The notes beneath the pieces are model-generated. The model worked only from the letters and a program-made list of their open reading frames with translations. It searched no databases and was not told the origin of the DNA. From contig CAYLJJ010000080.1 in assembly GCA_964384025.1 (NCBI GenBank), positions 1 through 33,154 on the forward strand: DNA of 33,154 nt. Reading direction: 5' to 3'. This DNA is from CAYLJJ01 sp964384025. Lineage in GTDB: Bacteria > Myxococcota_A > Bradymonadia > UBA7976 > UBA1532. Positions 25,960 through 33,154 of the stretch are shown here, in pieces. A program made the translations under genes and the position numbers. How positions within the stretch are numbered: position 1 is the first letter of the stretch; each line of letters opens with the position of its first letter.

Positions 25960-27828
25960 TCAGCAGCGCAGGCGATCGGCGTTGTGCTCGAGGTAGAGGT
26001 TCAGAGAGAGGAGACGCCAGAGGAGCCGAGAGCTGAGCCCAGCATCCCAGGCGCTGAGCCCTGGAAGAGATTGGACAGCTCTTTTCTCCAAGAGCCGGTA
26101 GAGAGGTGCTTGGGGATCCTTTAAAGGAGCCAATAACTTTTCTCGGTCGGGACCTGAGAACCAGGTGTTTAGAGGGTGGCCGAAGCCAGCCTTGTCTCGA
26201 TGAGCGAAGGCCCGCCCAAGATCTTTATAGAGCAGATGCTTGAGCAGGCGCTTTCCCCGTCGCCAGCCCATGAGCTGGTGGCTGGGGATACGAAAAGCCA
26301 ACTCGACGAGGCGATGATCCATAAAGGGAGAGCGACCCTCAATGCTGGATCGCATAGAGAGGCGATCCAGCTTATAGAGCATACGCCCTGGCAGGATATT
26401 GCGTAACTCCAGATAGCGAATATTGCGCACATCTGGACCCTCGGGCCAGTGGGACCAGGGCTCTAAAAACTCTAAGGTCTCCTCCAGGGTAGGGGGCTCT
26501 CGCATCCAGTCGATCACCTCGGGGCGGCTGCGACGCAGCAAGTAGTCCAAGCGATACTCTCCCTGAAGGAGCAGGCTGTGAGAAGCGAGCGGACGGCGAG
26601 CCCGCTCCAGAGCTCGGCGCCCCAAGGCGCTGTGACGCAGGAGCGCCACAAGGGGGACCCGACGGCGGTGGCGAACATAGCGCTCATAGCCGGAGAAGAC
26701 CTCATCACCTCCATCCCCCGTCAAGACCACCTTGGCTCGCCCTCCAATTCGCTGAAAGAGCTGTAAGCTGGCGCAAGCTGAGCCCCCATCGAAGGGCTCA
26801 TCCAGAGCGGTGATCAGGGTCTGAATATCCTCTTGAGCTCCAGCATCGATAGGGACCGCTTCCAGCGTATGGCCGTAGCGCGCTGCAGCCTGGCGTGCCC
26901 AGGGCAGCTCTTGAAATCTCTGCTCCTGGAATTCCGCGCAGAGGGCCAAGGTCTGGCCGCGCCAAGCACGGGCGATCAGGCTGGAGTCCAGCCCTCCTGA
27001 GAGGAAGAGAGCTACAGGTACATCAGCGGCTTGTCGCAGCGCTACCGCCTCAGAGAGCAGCTCCTCGATCTTCTGTCGCCACGCCCAAGGAGCGCGCAAC
27101 TCGGTCTCTTGGGGAGGATCCCAGTAACGCCGTGACTCTAGGCGCCCGCTCTCCAGATGAAAACAGAGGAGTTGAGAGGGCAGGAGTTGCTGAATCCCCT
27201 CAGCAATGCTCCTCGCTCCAGGAAGGTGACCCAGCATAAGATATTGAGCCAATGCGCGCTGATCCACCGATGCAGGCGCCTCATGGAGGAGCACATGCAG
27301 CTCAGAGGCAAAGCTGAAACCTTCGGAGTTTCGGCGGTAGTAGAGAGGTTTCTGTCCCAGACGATCTCGGACCAAAAAGAGTAGACCCCGTCGTTGATCT
27401 AAGATCGCAAAGGCAAACATCCCTCGCAGACGAGGTAGACAGGCGCTGCCCCAGGCGCTCCAAGCTTGAAGCAGAACCTCAGCATCAGAGTGGTCGCTTT
27501 GAAAGCGCTGCCCCTCCGCTTCCAAATCTGCCCTCAACTCAGCCCAGTTGTAGATCTCTCCATTGAAGAGCAACACCAGGCTCCCTTGGCGCATGGGCTG
27601 AAGGCCCTGAGCTGAGAGATCCAGGATGCTGAGCCGACGGTGCCCCAGCCAGAAGCGGGGGTTGGGGTGTTCAGGGGCGCGACCATAGCTGAGCTGGATT
27701 GAGTCTCTATCTCCAACAGCAACCCCCCAGCCATCGGGACCTCGATGCTCTATGCGTTGGAGCCGCGCCAAAGCGCGCTCTGCCCTCAGTGGGCCTTGGC
27801 TGCTGATCTCTCCATAGATGCCACACAT
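25960..27828 (-). CDS. asnB: Asparagine synthetase, glutamine-hydrolysing
   Basis: 622 residues, within the usual AsnB range (about 550-650). The N-terminal Ntn glutaminase domain begins MCGIYG with nucleophile Cys2, then RIEHRGPDGWG and the LFNGEIYN block. The C-terminal synthetase domain has the ATP pyrophosphatase loop FLSGGLDSSL near 270 and the GDGGDEVFSGY block. It makes asparagine from aspartate, glutamine and ATP, or could act as an amidotransferase on another carboxylate. Bacterial AsnB paralogues often modify surface polymers, which cannot be excluded. Its ATG overlaps the gloB-like stop by one base (TAATG at 27826-27830), so the two are translationally coupled. It ends 76 bp before the SPFH gene. 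Confidence 0.93.
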   Translation of the reverse strand: MCGIYGEISSQGPLRAERALARLQRIEHRGPDGWGVAVGDRDSIQLSYGRAPEHPNPRFWLGHRRLSILDLSAQGLQPMRQGSLVLLFNGEIYNWAELRADLEAEGQRFQSDHSDAEVLLQAWSAWGSACLPRLRGMFAFAILDQRRGLLFLVRDRLGQKPLYYRRNSEGFSFASELHVLLHEAPASVDQRALAQYLMLGHLPGARSIAEGIQQLLPSQLLCFHLESGRLESRRYWDPPQETELRAPWAWRQKIEELLSEAVALRQAADVPVALFLSGGLDSSLIARAWRGQTLALCAEFQEQRFQELPWARQAAARYGHTLEAVPIDAGAQEDIQTLITALDEPFDGGSACASLQLFQRIGGRAKVVLTGDGGDEVFSGYERYVRHRRRVPLVALLRHSALGRRALERARRPLASHSLLLQGEYRLDYLLRRSRPEVIDWMREPPTLEETLEFLEPWSHWPEGPDVRNIRYLELRNILPGRMLYKLDRLSMRSSIEGRSPFMDHRLVELAFRIPSHQLMGWRRGKRLLKHLLYKDLGRAFAHRDKAGFGHPLNTWFSGPDREKLLAPLKDPQAPLYRLLEKRAVQSLPGLSAWDAGLSSRLLWRLLSLNLYLEHNADRLRC

Positions 27829-28601
27829 TAGAAGCGATTCTTTTGGCGCCTGAGCGCTGCCATCACCTGGATCGGATCTACTTCCTTTAACTGCAGTAGC
27901 TTCATCACTGCAGCCTGAACGCTGGGCTCACGGACCCGCATAAAGGGGTTATAGCTGCGCTCCTCGGCGAGGGTGCTGGGGCTGGTCCCACGCCCCGCTT
28001 TACGCTGGGCTTCGACCCAACGCAGCTTCTTCAAGAGCTGGGGGTTCTCTGGCTCTATGCTCTGGGCGAAGCGCAGATTACTCAAGCTATACTCATGTCC
28101 AAAGAAGACTCGAGTCTCTCCAGGTAGGGCTCCAAAGATCTGATTGAGAGCACGATCCATCTGAGCTGCGTCTCCCTCAAAGAAGCGACCACAGCCTCCC
28201 AAAAAGAGAGTATCTCCTGTAAAAAGAGCATCGCCAAAGAGATAGGCGAGGTGCCCACGGGTGTGGCAGGGAACCGAGAGGCTGTGCCCCTCCAGACGCC
28301 CCAGCTGGATAGGATCCCCATCCTGAAGTCCTCGAGCAACGCCGCCGATGGCAAAAGCATCCTCTGCTCCCGCTAGAGTCTCCAAGCCGGGATATCTCTC
28401 CCTCAGTGCCTGAACAGCTCTACAATGATCAGGGTGGTGGTGGGTGCAAAGCAGCAACTCAAGCTGAACACCCTCTCGCTCCACAGCCGCCTCGATCACA
28501 GAGACTTTGGCTGGATCGATGACCGCAGCAGCACGACTGAAGGGGTCGATGATCAGATAGGAGAGGTTATCTTGGCTGTGAGGAAGAGTGACGATCTCCA
28601 T
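27828..28601 (-). CDS. gloB: Hydroxyacylglutathione hydrolase (glyoxalase II)
   Basis: 257 residues of the metallo-beta-lactamase fold. Glyoxalase II hallmarks in order: THHHPDH, CHTRGH, FTGDTLFLGGCGRFFEG, and FFGHEYSLSNLRFA, then a C-terminal helical domain with NPFMR. It hydrolyses S-lactoylglutathione or a similar thioester to lactate and thiol. The ATG at 28601 has GGAG 6 bases upstream; an in-frame TTG at 28613 is less likely. It sits just downstream of a decayed recombinase gene whose remains occupy its upstream region, so its promoter may be new or displaced. Its stop overlaps the asnB start. Confidence 0.93.
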   Translation of the reverse strand: MEIVTLPHSQDNLSYLIIDPFSRAAAVIDPAKVSVIEAAVEREGVQLELLLCTHHHPDHCRAVQALRERYPGLETLAGAEDAFAIGGVARGLQDGDPIQLGRLEGHSLSVPCHTRGHLAYLFGDALFTGDTLFLGGCGRFFEGDAAQMDRALNQIFGALPGETRVFFGHEYSLSNLRFAQSIEPENPQLLKKLRWVEAQRKAGRGTSPSTLAEERSYNPFMRVREPSVQAAVMKLLQLKEVDPIQVMAALRRQKNRF

Positions 28602-28621
28602 AGAGGACTCCAAGAGCTTAA

Positions 28622-28861
28622 ACGGCTTACTACTGTTAGAAAATAAGCTACTTTCTGTAATTCAGCTTTCTGCTTGTTAGAAGAAGCTATAGCATAAACT
28701 ACCGTCACCAAATCTGCTGATTCGCCTTAACTCTGCGCTACAATACGTCCTGTTTCCGTCCTGTAGCCTTGTGGTAGGCTTCCGTGGAGGAACTTATTGT
28801 ACACATCACGATAACTGTAGTCGTTTTCTTGTGCCCATCTTGAGAGTTTGACGATCTTCAT
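28622..28861 (-). pseudogene. Decayed IS607-type serine recombinase (TnpA) fragment
   Basis: Reading leftward from the ATG at 28859-28861, 44 codons encode a MerR-like helix-turn-helix (MKIVKLSRWAQEN, then YSYRDVYNKF, then a GYRTETGRIV strand). This is the typical start of IS607-family TnpA (compare LSxWAKxxGxSYxTAYRxFxxGxLP...TGTIIV). A TAA stop (28727-28729) follows. The same frame then continues with GESADLVTVVYAIASSNKQKAEL, matching the start of the recombinase domain (VAVYARVSSxxQKxDL in the family). Ser of the SS pair is kept but Arg is replaced by Ile. The match fades near 28622, where gloB's own leader begins. So this is the first third of a dead transposase; tnpB is not seen. The family assignment rests on remembered consensus, not a search. 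Confidence 0.7.
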
Positions 28862-28868
28862 CGTCAAA
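28847..28868. promoter_or_regulatory. Perfect 9 bp hairpin at the recombinase start
   Basis: TTTGACGAT, a CTTC loop, then ATCGTCAAA form a perfect inverted repeat spanning the ATG of the TnpA fragment. Neither strand has a T-run after the stem, so it is not a standard terminator. It could be a recombinase or repressor site, or a sign of chance symmetry in an AT-rich region. Confidence 0.4.
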
Positions 28869-29168
28869 AAACATACATAAAAGGTGCAGGAAGTACAATA
28901 ATTAAGTAATTTTTATAAATCCATCATCGTCAGCAACCTGAGCAACACCAACGCCCTGAACATGACGGCGACTGATGGCGTGATTTTTGTGTCGGCAGCA
29001 GTGAACGGTGTCGCTGCGGTGAGTGGCGATGGTGTGCTCAATCATGAACGCCGCTGGCATATTCATCAGCGAGGTCGTTGAGGGGCGGTCGTGAGTGTTA
29101 CGAACGACGGCGGAGCTACCAGCGCGGAGATCCTTTACACGCTGACGGTCATCAACAGTGGGAGAGTT
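28862..29168 (+). pseudogene. AT-rich segment and orphan repeat-protein fragment
   Basis: Bases 28862-28920 are AT-rich and hold nothing recognisable; this may be the outer end of the IS607-type element. From about 28921 the composition shifts, and the plus strand reads VSNLSNTNALNMTATDG...NGVAAVSGDGVL. It hits a TGA at 29079-29081, then continues in frame as GAVVSVTNDGGATSAEILYTLTVINSG. This resembles repeat units of large secreted adhesin-like proteins (DUF11 or similar). In the region 29044-29090 another frame reads NAAGIFISEVVEG, suggesting a frameshift. It has no start, no ribosome site and runs into the antisense of the next gene. I read it as a relic; function unknown. Confidence 0.4.
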
Positions 29169-30620
29169 CTAAGGACGACAGAAGCCGCTGCTTGGAGAGC
29201 AGCTCTTGATAAAGGGTTGGGGCTCTCCCGTATCTGGATCCACACAGAGGGGCTCCATCTGCTCCTGATTGACCACCTCAACTTCACGGCAGAGGCGCGG
29301 CTCCTCACAGTCGAGATCGTCAAAACACCCCTGAAAAACAGGGCTACACTCAAAACCACTGGGGCACTCCTCTGCCTCCTCACAGGGCATACTGCAATAA
29401 CCCATCTGCTCCCCCTCGACCAAGCCGATGAGGCAGAGACCAAACTGACAACCCTCATCACAGCGCTCACAGAGATCTGAGGGTTCCTCCCAGCAGCGCC
29501 CACTCTCCAGATTGCAGAACTCTTTATAAGCACAGTAACCGTGGGACTCACAGCCCCCAACTTGACACTCTCCTTGCTGGCAGATCTCGCCCAGAGGGCA
29601 GCCCGAGGTCTCTAGACAGCCTGCTTGACAGCGCCCTTCCAGACAGCGAGAGCCGAAAGGACAGTGAAGATTTCGAAGGCACTCCCTGGCCTCAACACAG
29701 CGCCCAGTCTCCACCTCACACATCTCGCCCACTCCACAGGCGCTGTTGTCTCGGCAACGGATGGGAGGGCGACAAGCCCCTTCCAGGCAGCGCCAGCCTG
29801 GACCACAGGCCGCGTCCTGATCGCAGAAGCAGCGTCGGTGCTCAAGATCGCAAGAGAAGCCCGGAGCGCAGCCACGATCGTCAGCGCAGAGGCATTGACC
29901 GCTGGGCTCATCGAAGAGGAAGCCTTGGGGACAGCAGAGGGGACCAAAGCAGACACAGCCACGCAGGAGAGGATCAAAGCGGTGAGAGGGGGGACAACAG
30001 GAGTCTTCGGCACAAACGCAGGCCTCTCGCTGTGCGTCAAAGATATGGTTTTGAGGACAGCAGAGATCGTTCTCACAGCGACAGCGCCTCTCAGGGCCCA
30101 TACGCTGTCCCTCAGGGCAACAGAGATCTTCAACGCAGAGGCAGATCCCCTCCTCCTCTAAAAAGCGATGTCCCTCAGGGCAGCAGGTGGCACCTTGGCA
30201 GAGACAGCGCTCTCCTCCCCAGCGATGCCCCTCAGGGCAACATTCATCAGCGGCACACTCACAACGTCCTGACTCTTCACTGAACTGATAGCCCTCAGGG
30301 CAACAGTCAGGCTGAAGGCAGCGACAGGCCCCCTGCTCGGGATCATAGGGCATATCGCTTGGACAGCACTGATCTGCTGCGCAGCGACAGGCCCCTACCT
30401 CAAGATCAAAGCGATGCCCGGATGGACAGCAGAGATCATCTCTACATTGACAAAGGCCCTCCAAGCAGCGATAGCCTAGAGGGCAGACCTCATCCCCCAA
30501 ACAGAGACAGCGCGCCTCCTCAGCGCGGAAGCCTTGGGGACAGCGGCCCTCAGGAAGAGAGCGACCACAGGAGAAGAGCAGGACCAAGAGGAGGAGCAGC
30601 AGATGGATGGGAAATCTCAT
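29169..30620 (-). CDS. Lipoprotein with nine double-cysteine repeats
   Basis: 483 residues. The signal MRFPIHLLLLLLVLLFSC gives lipid-modified Cys18. Residues 60-246 form nine units of 19-21 residues with a CC pair near the start (CC at 64, 85, 106, 127, 146, 167, 187, 208, 229) and a C-x-C at the end, for example DLCCPSGHRF...ACRC. Flanking parts contain other Cys-rich units (CGPGWRCLEGAC, CPFGSRCLEGRC) and a C-terminal Cys-rich tail. Such units resemble EGF-like or granulin-like knots but match no family I can name. Its start overlaps the vWA gene stop by 4 bases, so it belongs to that operon. The 3' end abuts the foreign-DNA scar, so truncation is possible. Confidence 0.82.
   Translation of the reverse strand: MRFPIHLLLLLLVLLFSCGRSLPEGRCPQGFRAEEARCLCLGDEVCPLGYRCLEGLCQCRDDLCCPSGHRFDLEVGACRCAADQCCPSDMPYDPEQGACRCLQPDCCPEGYQFSEESGRCECAADECCPEGHRWGGERCLCQGATCCPEGHRFLEEEGICLCVEDLCCPEGQRMGPERRCRCENDLCCPQNHIFDAQREACVCAEDSCCPPSHRFDPLLRGCVCFGPLCCPQGFLFDEPSGQCLCADDRGCAPGFSCDLEHRRCFCDQDAACGPGWRCLEGACRPPIRCRDNSACGVGEMCEVETGRCVEARECLRNLHCPFGSRCLEGRCQAGCLETSGCPLGEICQQGECQVGGCESHGYCAYKEFCNLESGRCWEEPSDLCERCDEGCQFGLCLIGLVEGEQMGYCSMPCEEAEECPSGFECSPVFQGCFDDLDCEEPRLCREVEVVNQEQMEPLCVDPDTGEPQPFIKSCSPSSGFCRP
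29883..30443 (-). repeat. Nine tandem units of about 63 bp encoding CC repeats
   Basis: The DNA encodes units with 57-63 bp spacing between successive CC codon pairs. Units differ in the middle but keep CC, the following P, and the closing C-x-C, so the array is old rather than freshly expanded. Confidence 0.8.
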
Positions 30621-31696
30621 CGTTGAATCTCATAGGCGATGAGGATCTCACTGCCTGAGTGAGGGATCGCCTCATCTGAGAAGAGCACCGCGCGGATCTC
30701 CTCACGGTAGCTCCAGCGCTCTGGGCTCTGAGCCAGAGCATCTACGCTGACCTGGATGCTCTCCTTTTTTGGAAGGCCAGAGAGAGGGAAGACCTGATCT
30801 AGGGCGCCGACCCGCCGCCCCAAATCTTCAAGGAAGGGGTCGAAGTCTGTTTCACACACTGAGCCCGAGAGCCCGCCCGTAGCTCGCATGACCTCTAAAT
30901 AGCGTTCAGCATGATCCACCTGGGCGCCAAAGATCTGCTCCTCTCCCTCAGGGGTGCAGCCCTCAGGGGGAAGCCCTACGATGGCAGAGAAGCTCGCTCG
31001 CAGCTCATCTCCTGGACGGCGGCTGTTTTGAAGAACGCGGCTGAAATAGGCCGGAGCGCCAAAGGAGCCATCATCCTCATCGCTGACCACCACCACCGCC
31101 AGCGCGGCCTCTCTCCGCAGAAAATCTCCTCGCTCCTGTTCAAACTCTAAGAGCCTGCGCATCGCCTCTAAGCCCTGCTCTTTCTGGTTGCGGGCTTGGG
31201 GAAACTCCACCATCGCGCGGAAGAGAGCCTCAGCCTGCGAATCTTCCAACTCAGGAGTCAGAAAACGTCGTTCCCCCTCCTCTCTCAACCGCGCCTGCTC
31301 TGGATCGGTGGAGATCACCCCCAGATGATAGTCAATCTCTCGAGTCTGGAGGATCTGGATAAAGCGCTCAAAGGACTCTGCGAGGCGCTCTCGCTCATTT
31401 TCCATTGAGCCTGAGTTATCCAAAATCCAGAGGATATCCACCACCACACTCTTTTGCTGGTAGCGATCCACCTGATAGCTCTCCCTCAGCTCTGGCTCCA
31501 CCACCCGAGGGGGAGAGAGGCTGGGAGGTTTCACCTGGGCAGATCTAAGAGAGGGCTGTTGAAGTTGAGGGCTCTCCACTTGGGGGTTTAGGAGATCAGC
31601 GGGGATGATGGGTGCCGCCATGACGGGAGGTGGCGCTGGAGTTGGAGCCTCATTGAAGCTACAAGCTGCACAGATGACTAAGCTGAGATATCGCAC
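30617..31696 (-). CDS. vWA-domain lipoprotein
   Basis: 359 residues from a GTG at 31694-31696. The leader is short (VICAAC, Cys12), so the true start could lie slightly upstream; a Pro-rich linker spans about 18-70. The von Willebrand A domain (about 84-285) has the metal-ion site DNSGSM (D93, S95, S97), SDEDDGS as the later Asp pair, and a Cys pair near the MIDAS-distal loop. Such domains bind protein ligands through a divalent metal. The C-terminal 60 residues form a separate beta-type segment. It lies 45 bp downstream of the DUF2135-like gene and overlaps the double-Cys lipoprotein gene (ATGA at 30617-30620), so these three form an operon. Confidence 0.85.
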   Translation of the reverse strand: MRYLSLVICAACSFNEAPTPAPPPVMAAPIIPADLLNPQVESPQLQQPSLRSAQVKPPSLSPPRVVEPELRESYQVDRYQQKSVVVDILWILDNSGSMENERERLAESFERFIQILQTREIDYHLGVISTDPEQARLREEGERRFLTPELEDSQAEALFRAMVEFPQARNQKEQGLEAMRRLLEFEQERGDFLRREAALAVVVVSDEDDGSFGAPAYFSRVLQNSRRPGDELRASFSAIVGLPPEGCTPEGEEQIFGAQVDHAERYLEVMRATGGLSGSVCETDFDPFLEDLGRRVGALDQVFPLSGLPKKESIQVSVDALAQSPERWSYREEIRAVLFSDEAIPHSGSEILIAYEIQR

Positions 31697-31741
31697 ACCC
31701 CATGCTGAGCAAATTGGGGATCGAGATCAACAGTTCCAAGA

Positions 31742-33154
31742 TCAGTGCTTAACCGTACCCATATCGACATAGGCACCATCTTGCATGATCACAAAGGGGC
31801 GCTCCTCAAAGCTCAGCTTCCCTTTGCCATCATGTCGCAGGATCTGCATCTTCCCAGCACCATAGCCCATAGGACCTCGGCGATAGTAATGAGCCTTTAG
31901 CTTATAAGGAGCAGCCTTGGGATCATGGATGGTGAAGCATTCAGGGCCATAGCCTGCGGTCACATCGGCGTAAAGCTCTCCACCGGTAGCCAAGCTGCGG
32001 CGAGAGTAGTAGGCGTGGTTAAAGCGCTTATCGAAGATGTGGAAGTCAACATCGTTGGAGTCGGTCTCCCAGGTCAAGATAAAGCGCATCTGCTTTGAGC
32101 TGTCTGGGCGCAGGTTGTGATGCTCTAGGCGCTTCTTGATCTCCTCTGCGCGCTTGGGCTCAGCGGCGATCCAAGCGGCGGCGATCAGCTGAACATCCTC
32201 CTGAAGGATGCGGGTCACGCCAGGGAAGCGGTTTCCAACACGGCGGGCGCTGATACCTGAGAGGGCCAGCTTCAGGGCCTCCTCATAGCGCGCTAAGCGA
32301 ACCAAAACCATGGAGAGTTGATGATAGACTGAGGGGTGATCTGGGCGCTGCTCCTGAGCAACCTGATAGTCATCAGCAGCCAGCGCGAGCCCAATCTCTC
32401 CCAAGGTCTCTAACCAGTTGCCCGCCAGACGACGCATATCAGCGCGAGAGGGGTAGAGATCCAGGATGCTGCCAAAGGCGCGAGCAGCCCCTCTTCGATC
32501 GCCTGTGTCAGCCAAGCTGCGGCCTAGAGCGACCAGAGCGAGGAGATCGCTGGGATCTTTAAGTCGCCAAGCCCAAGCAGCCTTGAGAGCTCTCTTGGCG
32601 TGACCCTCTTTGAGCAGTTTATCGATCTTGGCCATCTCACCAGAGAGAGCAGAACGACCCTTCTCGATATCTCGCAGCTCTCTACGACCCTGACTCTCCC
32701 CGGTAGGTGCGGCGATCTGCTGAACAGGAGGAGGAGGGGGGATGGCAACTTGGGCTGCGACTCTGCGAGCTTGAGGGGGCTCTTCCGCCTCCACCAAACT
32801 TTTATCAGCCTCCGCTGGAGGAGCAGGATCAACGGCATCAAGGAGGCCATCTCCTTCGTTGTCTAAGCCCCGAGCTGGGCGGGCCACCATCGCGGAGCGC
32901 CTCGGCGAGGCACTTTTACCATCCAGAGCGCCCAGCAGATCATCTACCTCATTGGCAACCGGGGATCCTCCCATCGGTCTCGCCTCTCTGGCTCGTGCTT
33001 GGGGAGCGCGAGTCTTGCTCTTTGGAGCATCCACCCTGCGCTCTTCACGTTTTTCCTGCTCTCTCTCAACGATCTCAGGGCTTTTATTGACCGGAGGGAG
33101 AGGAGGAGCGATGGCGATCTGTGTTCGCTTGGCAACCTCAACGCCGGTGGCGCC
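31742..33154 (-). CDS. Tetratricopeptide/DUF2135-like protein (5' end outside window)
   Basis: The frame is open from base 33154 to the stop at 31742 (471 codons); the GTG at 33034 is only an internal start candidate, so the N-terminus is missing. The first 200 visible residues are Pro/Ala/Lys-rich, disordered linker. TPR-like helices follow (KRALKAAWAWRLKDP, ALVALGRSLADTGDRRGAARAFGSILDLYP, and later VYHQLSMVLVRLARYEEAL). The C-terminal 110 residues carry the DUF2135/YfaP-type pattern VDFHIFD...GGELYADVTAGYGPECF. DUF2135 proteins frequently occur with vWA domains, which is also seen here. The missing upstream part could hold a VIT or vWA domain. Role: probably a secreted or surface-assembly factor; unproven. 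Confidence 0.85.
   Translation of the reverse strand, partial: GATGVEVAKRTQIAIAPPLPPVNKSPEIVEREQEKREERRVDAPKSKTRAPQARAREARPMGGSPVANEVDDLLGALDGKSASPRRSAMVARPARGLDNEGDGLLDAVDPAPPAEADKSLVEAEEPPQARRVAAQVAIPPPPPVQQIAAPTGESQGRRELRDIEKGRSALSGEMAKIDKLLKEGHAKRALKAAWAWRLKDPSDLLALVALGRSLADTGDRRGAARAFGSILDLYPSRADMRRLAGNWLETLGEIGLALAADDYQVAQEQRPDHPSVYHQLSMVLVRLARYEEALKLALSGISARRVGNRFPGVTRILQEDVQLIAAAWIAAEPKRAEEIKKRLEHHNLRPDSSKQMRFILTWETDSNDVDFHIFDKRFNHAYYSRRSLATGGELYADVTAGYGPECFTIHDPKAAPYKLKAHYYRRGPMGYGAGKMQILRHDGKGKLSFEERPFVIMQDGAYVDMGTVKH

Noticed and set aside
28634..28689. Direct repeat TGTTAGAA...AAGCTA (two copies) as operator
   Set aside because: Both copies lie within the decayed recombinase reading frame and differ in length; coincidence in AT-rich coding remains is simpler.
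29091..29480. 129-codon plus-strand frame
   Set aside because: Only its first 26 codons look protein-like (scar fragment); the rest is antisense to the double-Cys lipoprotein gene.

Overview
The window is a gene-dense, mid-to-high-GC stretch of a bacterial chromosome carrying about 22 protein genes. It combines core genes (metK, murA, recF, dnaN, proB, asnB) with many secreted lipoproteins. Those lipoproteins carry Gly/Ala/Glu-rich linkers, Kazal-type and other Cys-rich repeats, a vWA domain and a DUF2135-like domain. This mix is typical of the former Deltaproteobacteria (Myxococcota and relatives such as Bradymonadales). That placement is an inference from gene style; there is no rRNA in the window to test it. 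I saw no tRNA, rRNA, CRISPR array or intact transposon.

Left part (1-9.5 kb): a truncated Gly-rich lipoprotein gene leaves the window at base 1, followed by a poorly explained 440 bp gap and a lipoprotein gene at 664. Next come an AsmA-like/GT51 glycosyltransferase fusion, an RNase Z-like metallo-hydrolase, a coupled lipoprotein-proB pair read leftward, metK behind a clear sigma70-type promoter, and a secreted protein gene.

Middle (9.5-17.2 kb): two leftward groups. One is dnaN-recF-murA (replication clamp, recombination mediator, first committed step of peptidoglycan synthesis), in which MurA has Asp instead of the catalytic Cys. Upstream is a three-gene group: an SsnA-type amidohydrolase followed by two fold-type-II PLP enzymes, which looks like a catabolic operon.

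Right-middle (17.2-28.6 kb): an 820-residue lipoprotein with eight Kazal and three antistasin-like domains, a GtrA-type membrane protein, a CcdA/DsbD-like protein with two tandem thioredoxin domains, a beta-propeller lipoprotein, and an SPFH protein whose layout resembles a miniature major vault protein. These are followed by asparagine synthetase and a glyoxalase II.

Right end (28.6-33.15 kb): a scar of foreign DNA, then a three-gene leftward surface operon. The scar holds a decayed IS607-type recombinase gene too short and broken to appear as a normal ORF, plus an orphan fragment of a repeat protein. The operon encodes a DUF2135 protein (cut by the window end), a vWA lipoprotein and a lipoprotein with nine double-Cys repeats. 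Several converging gene pairs abut or overlap with no room for a terminator (4991-4994, 9477-9480, 22032-22039).
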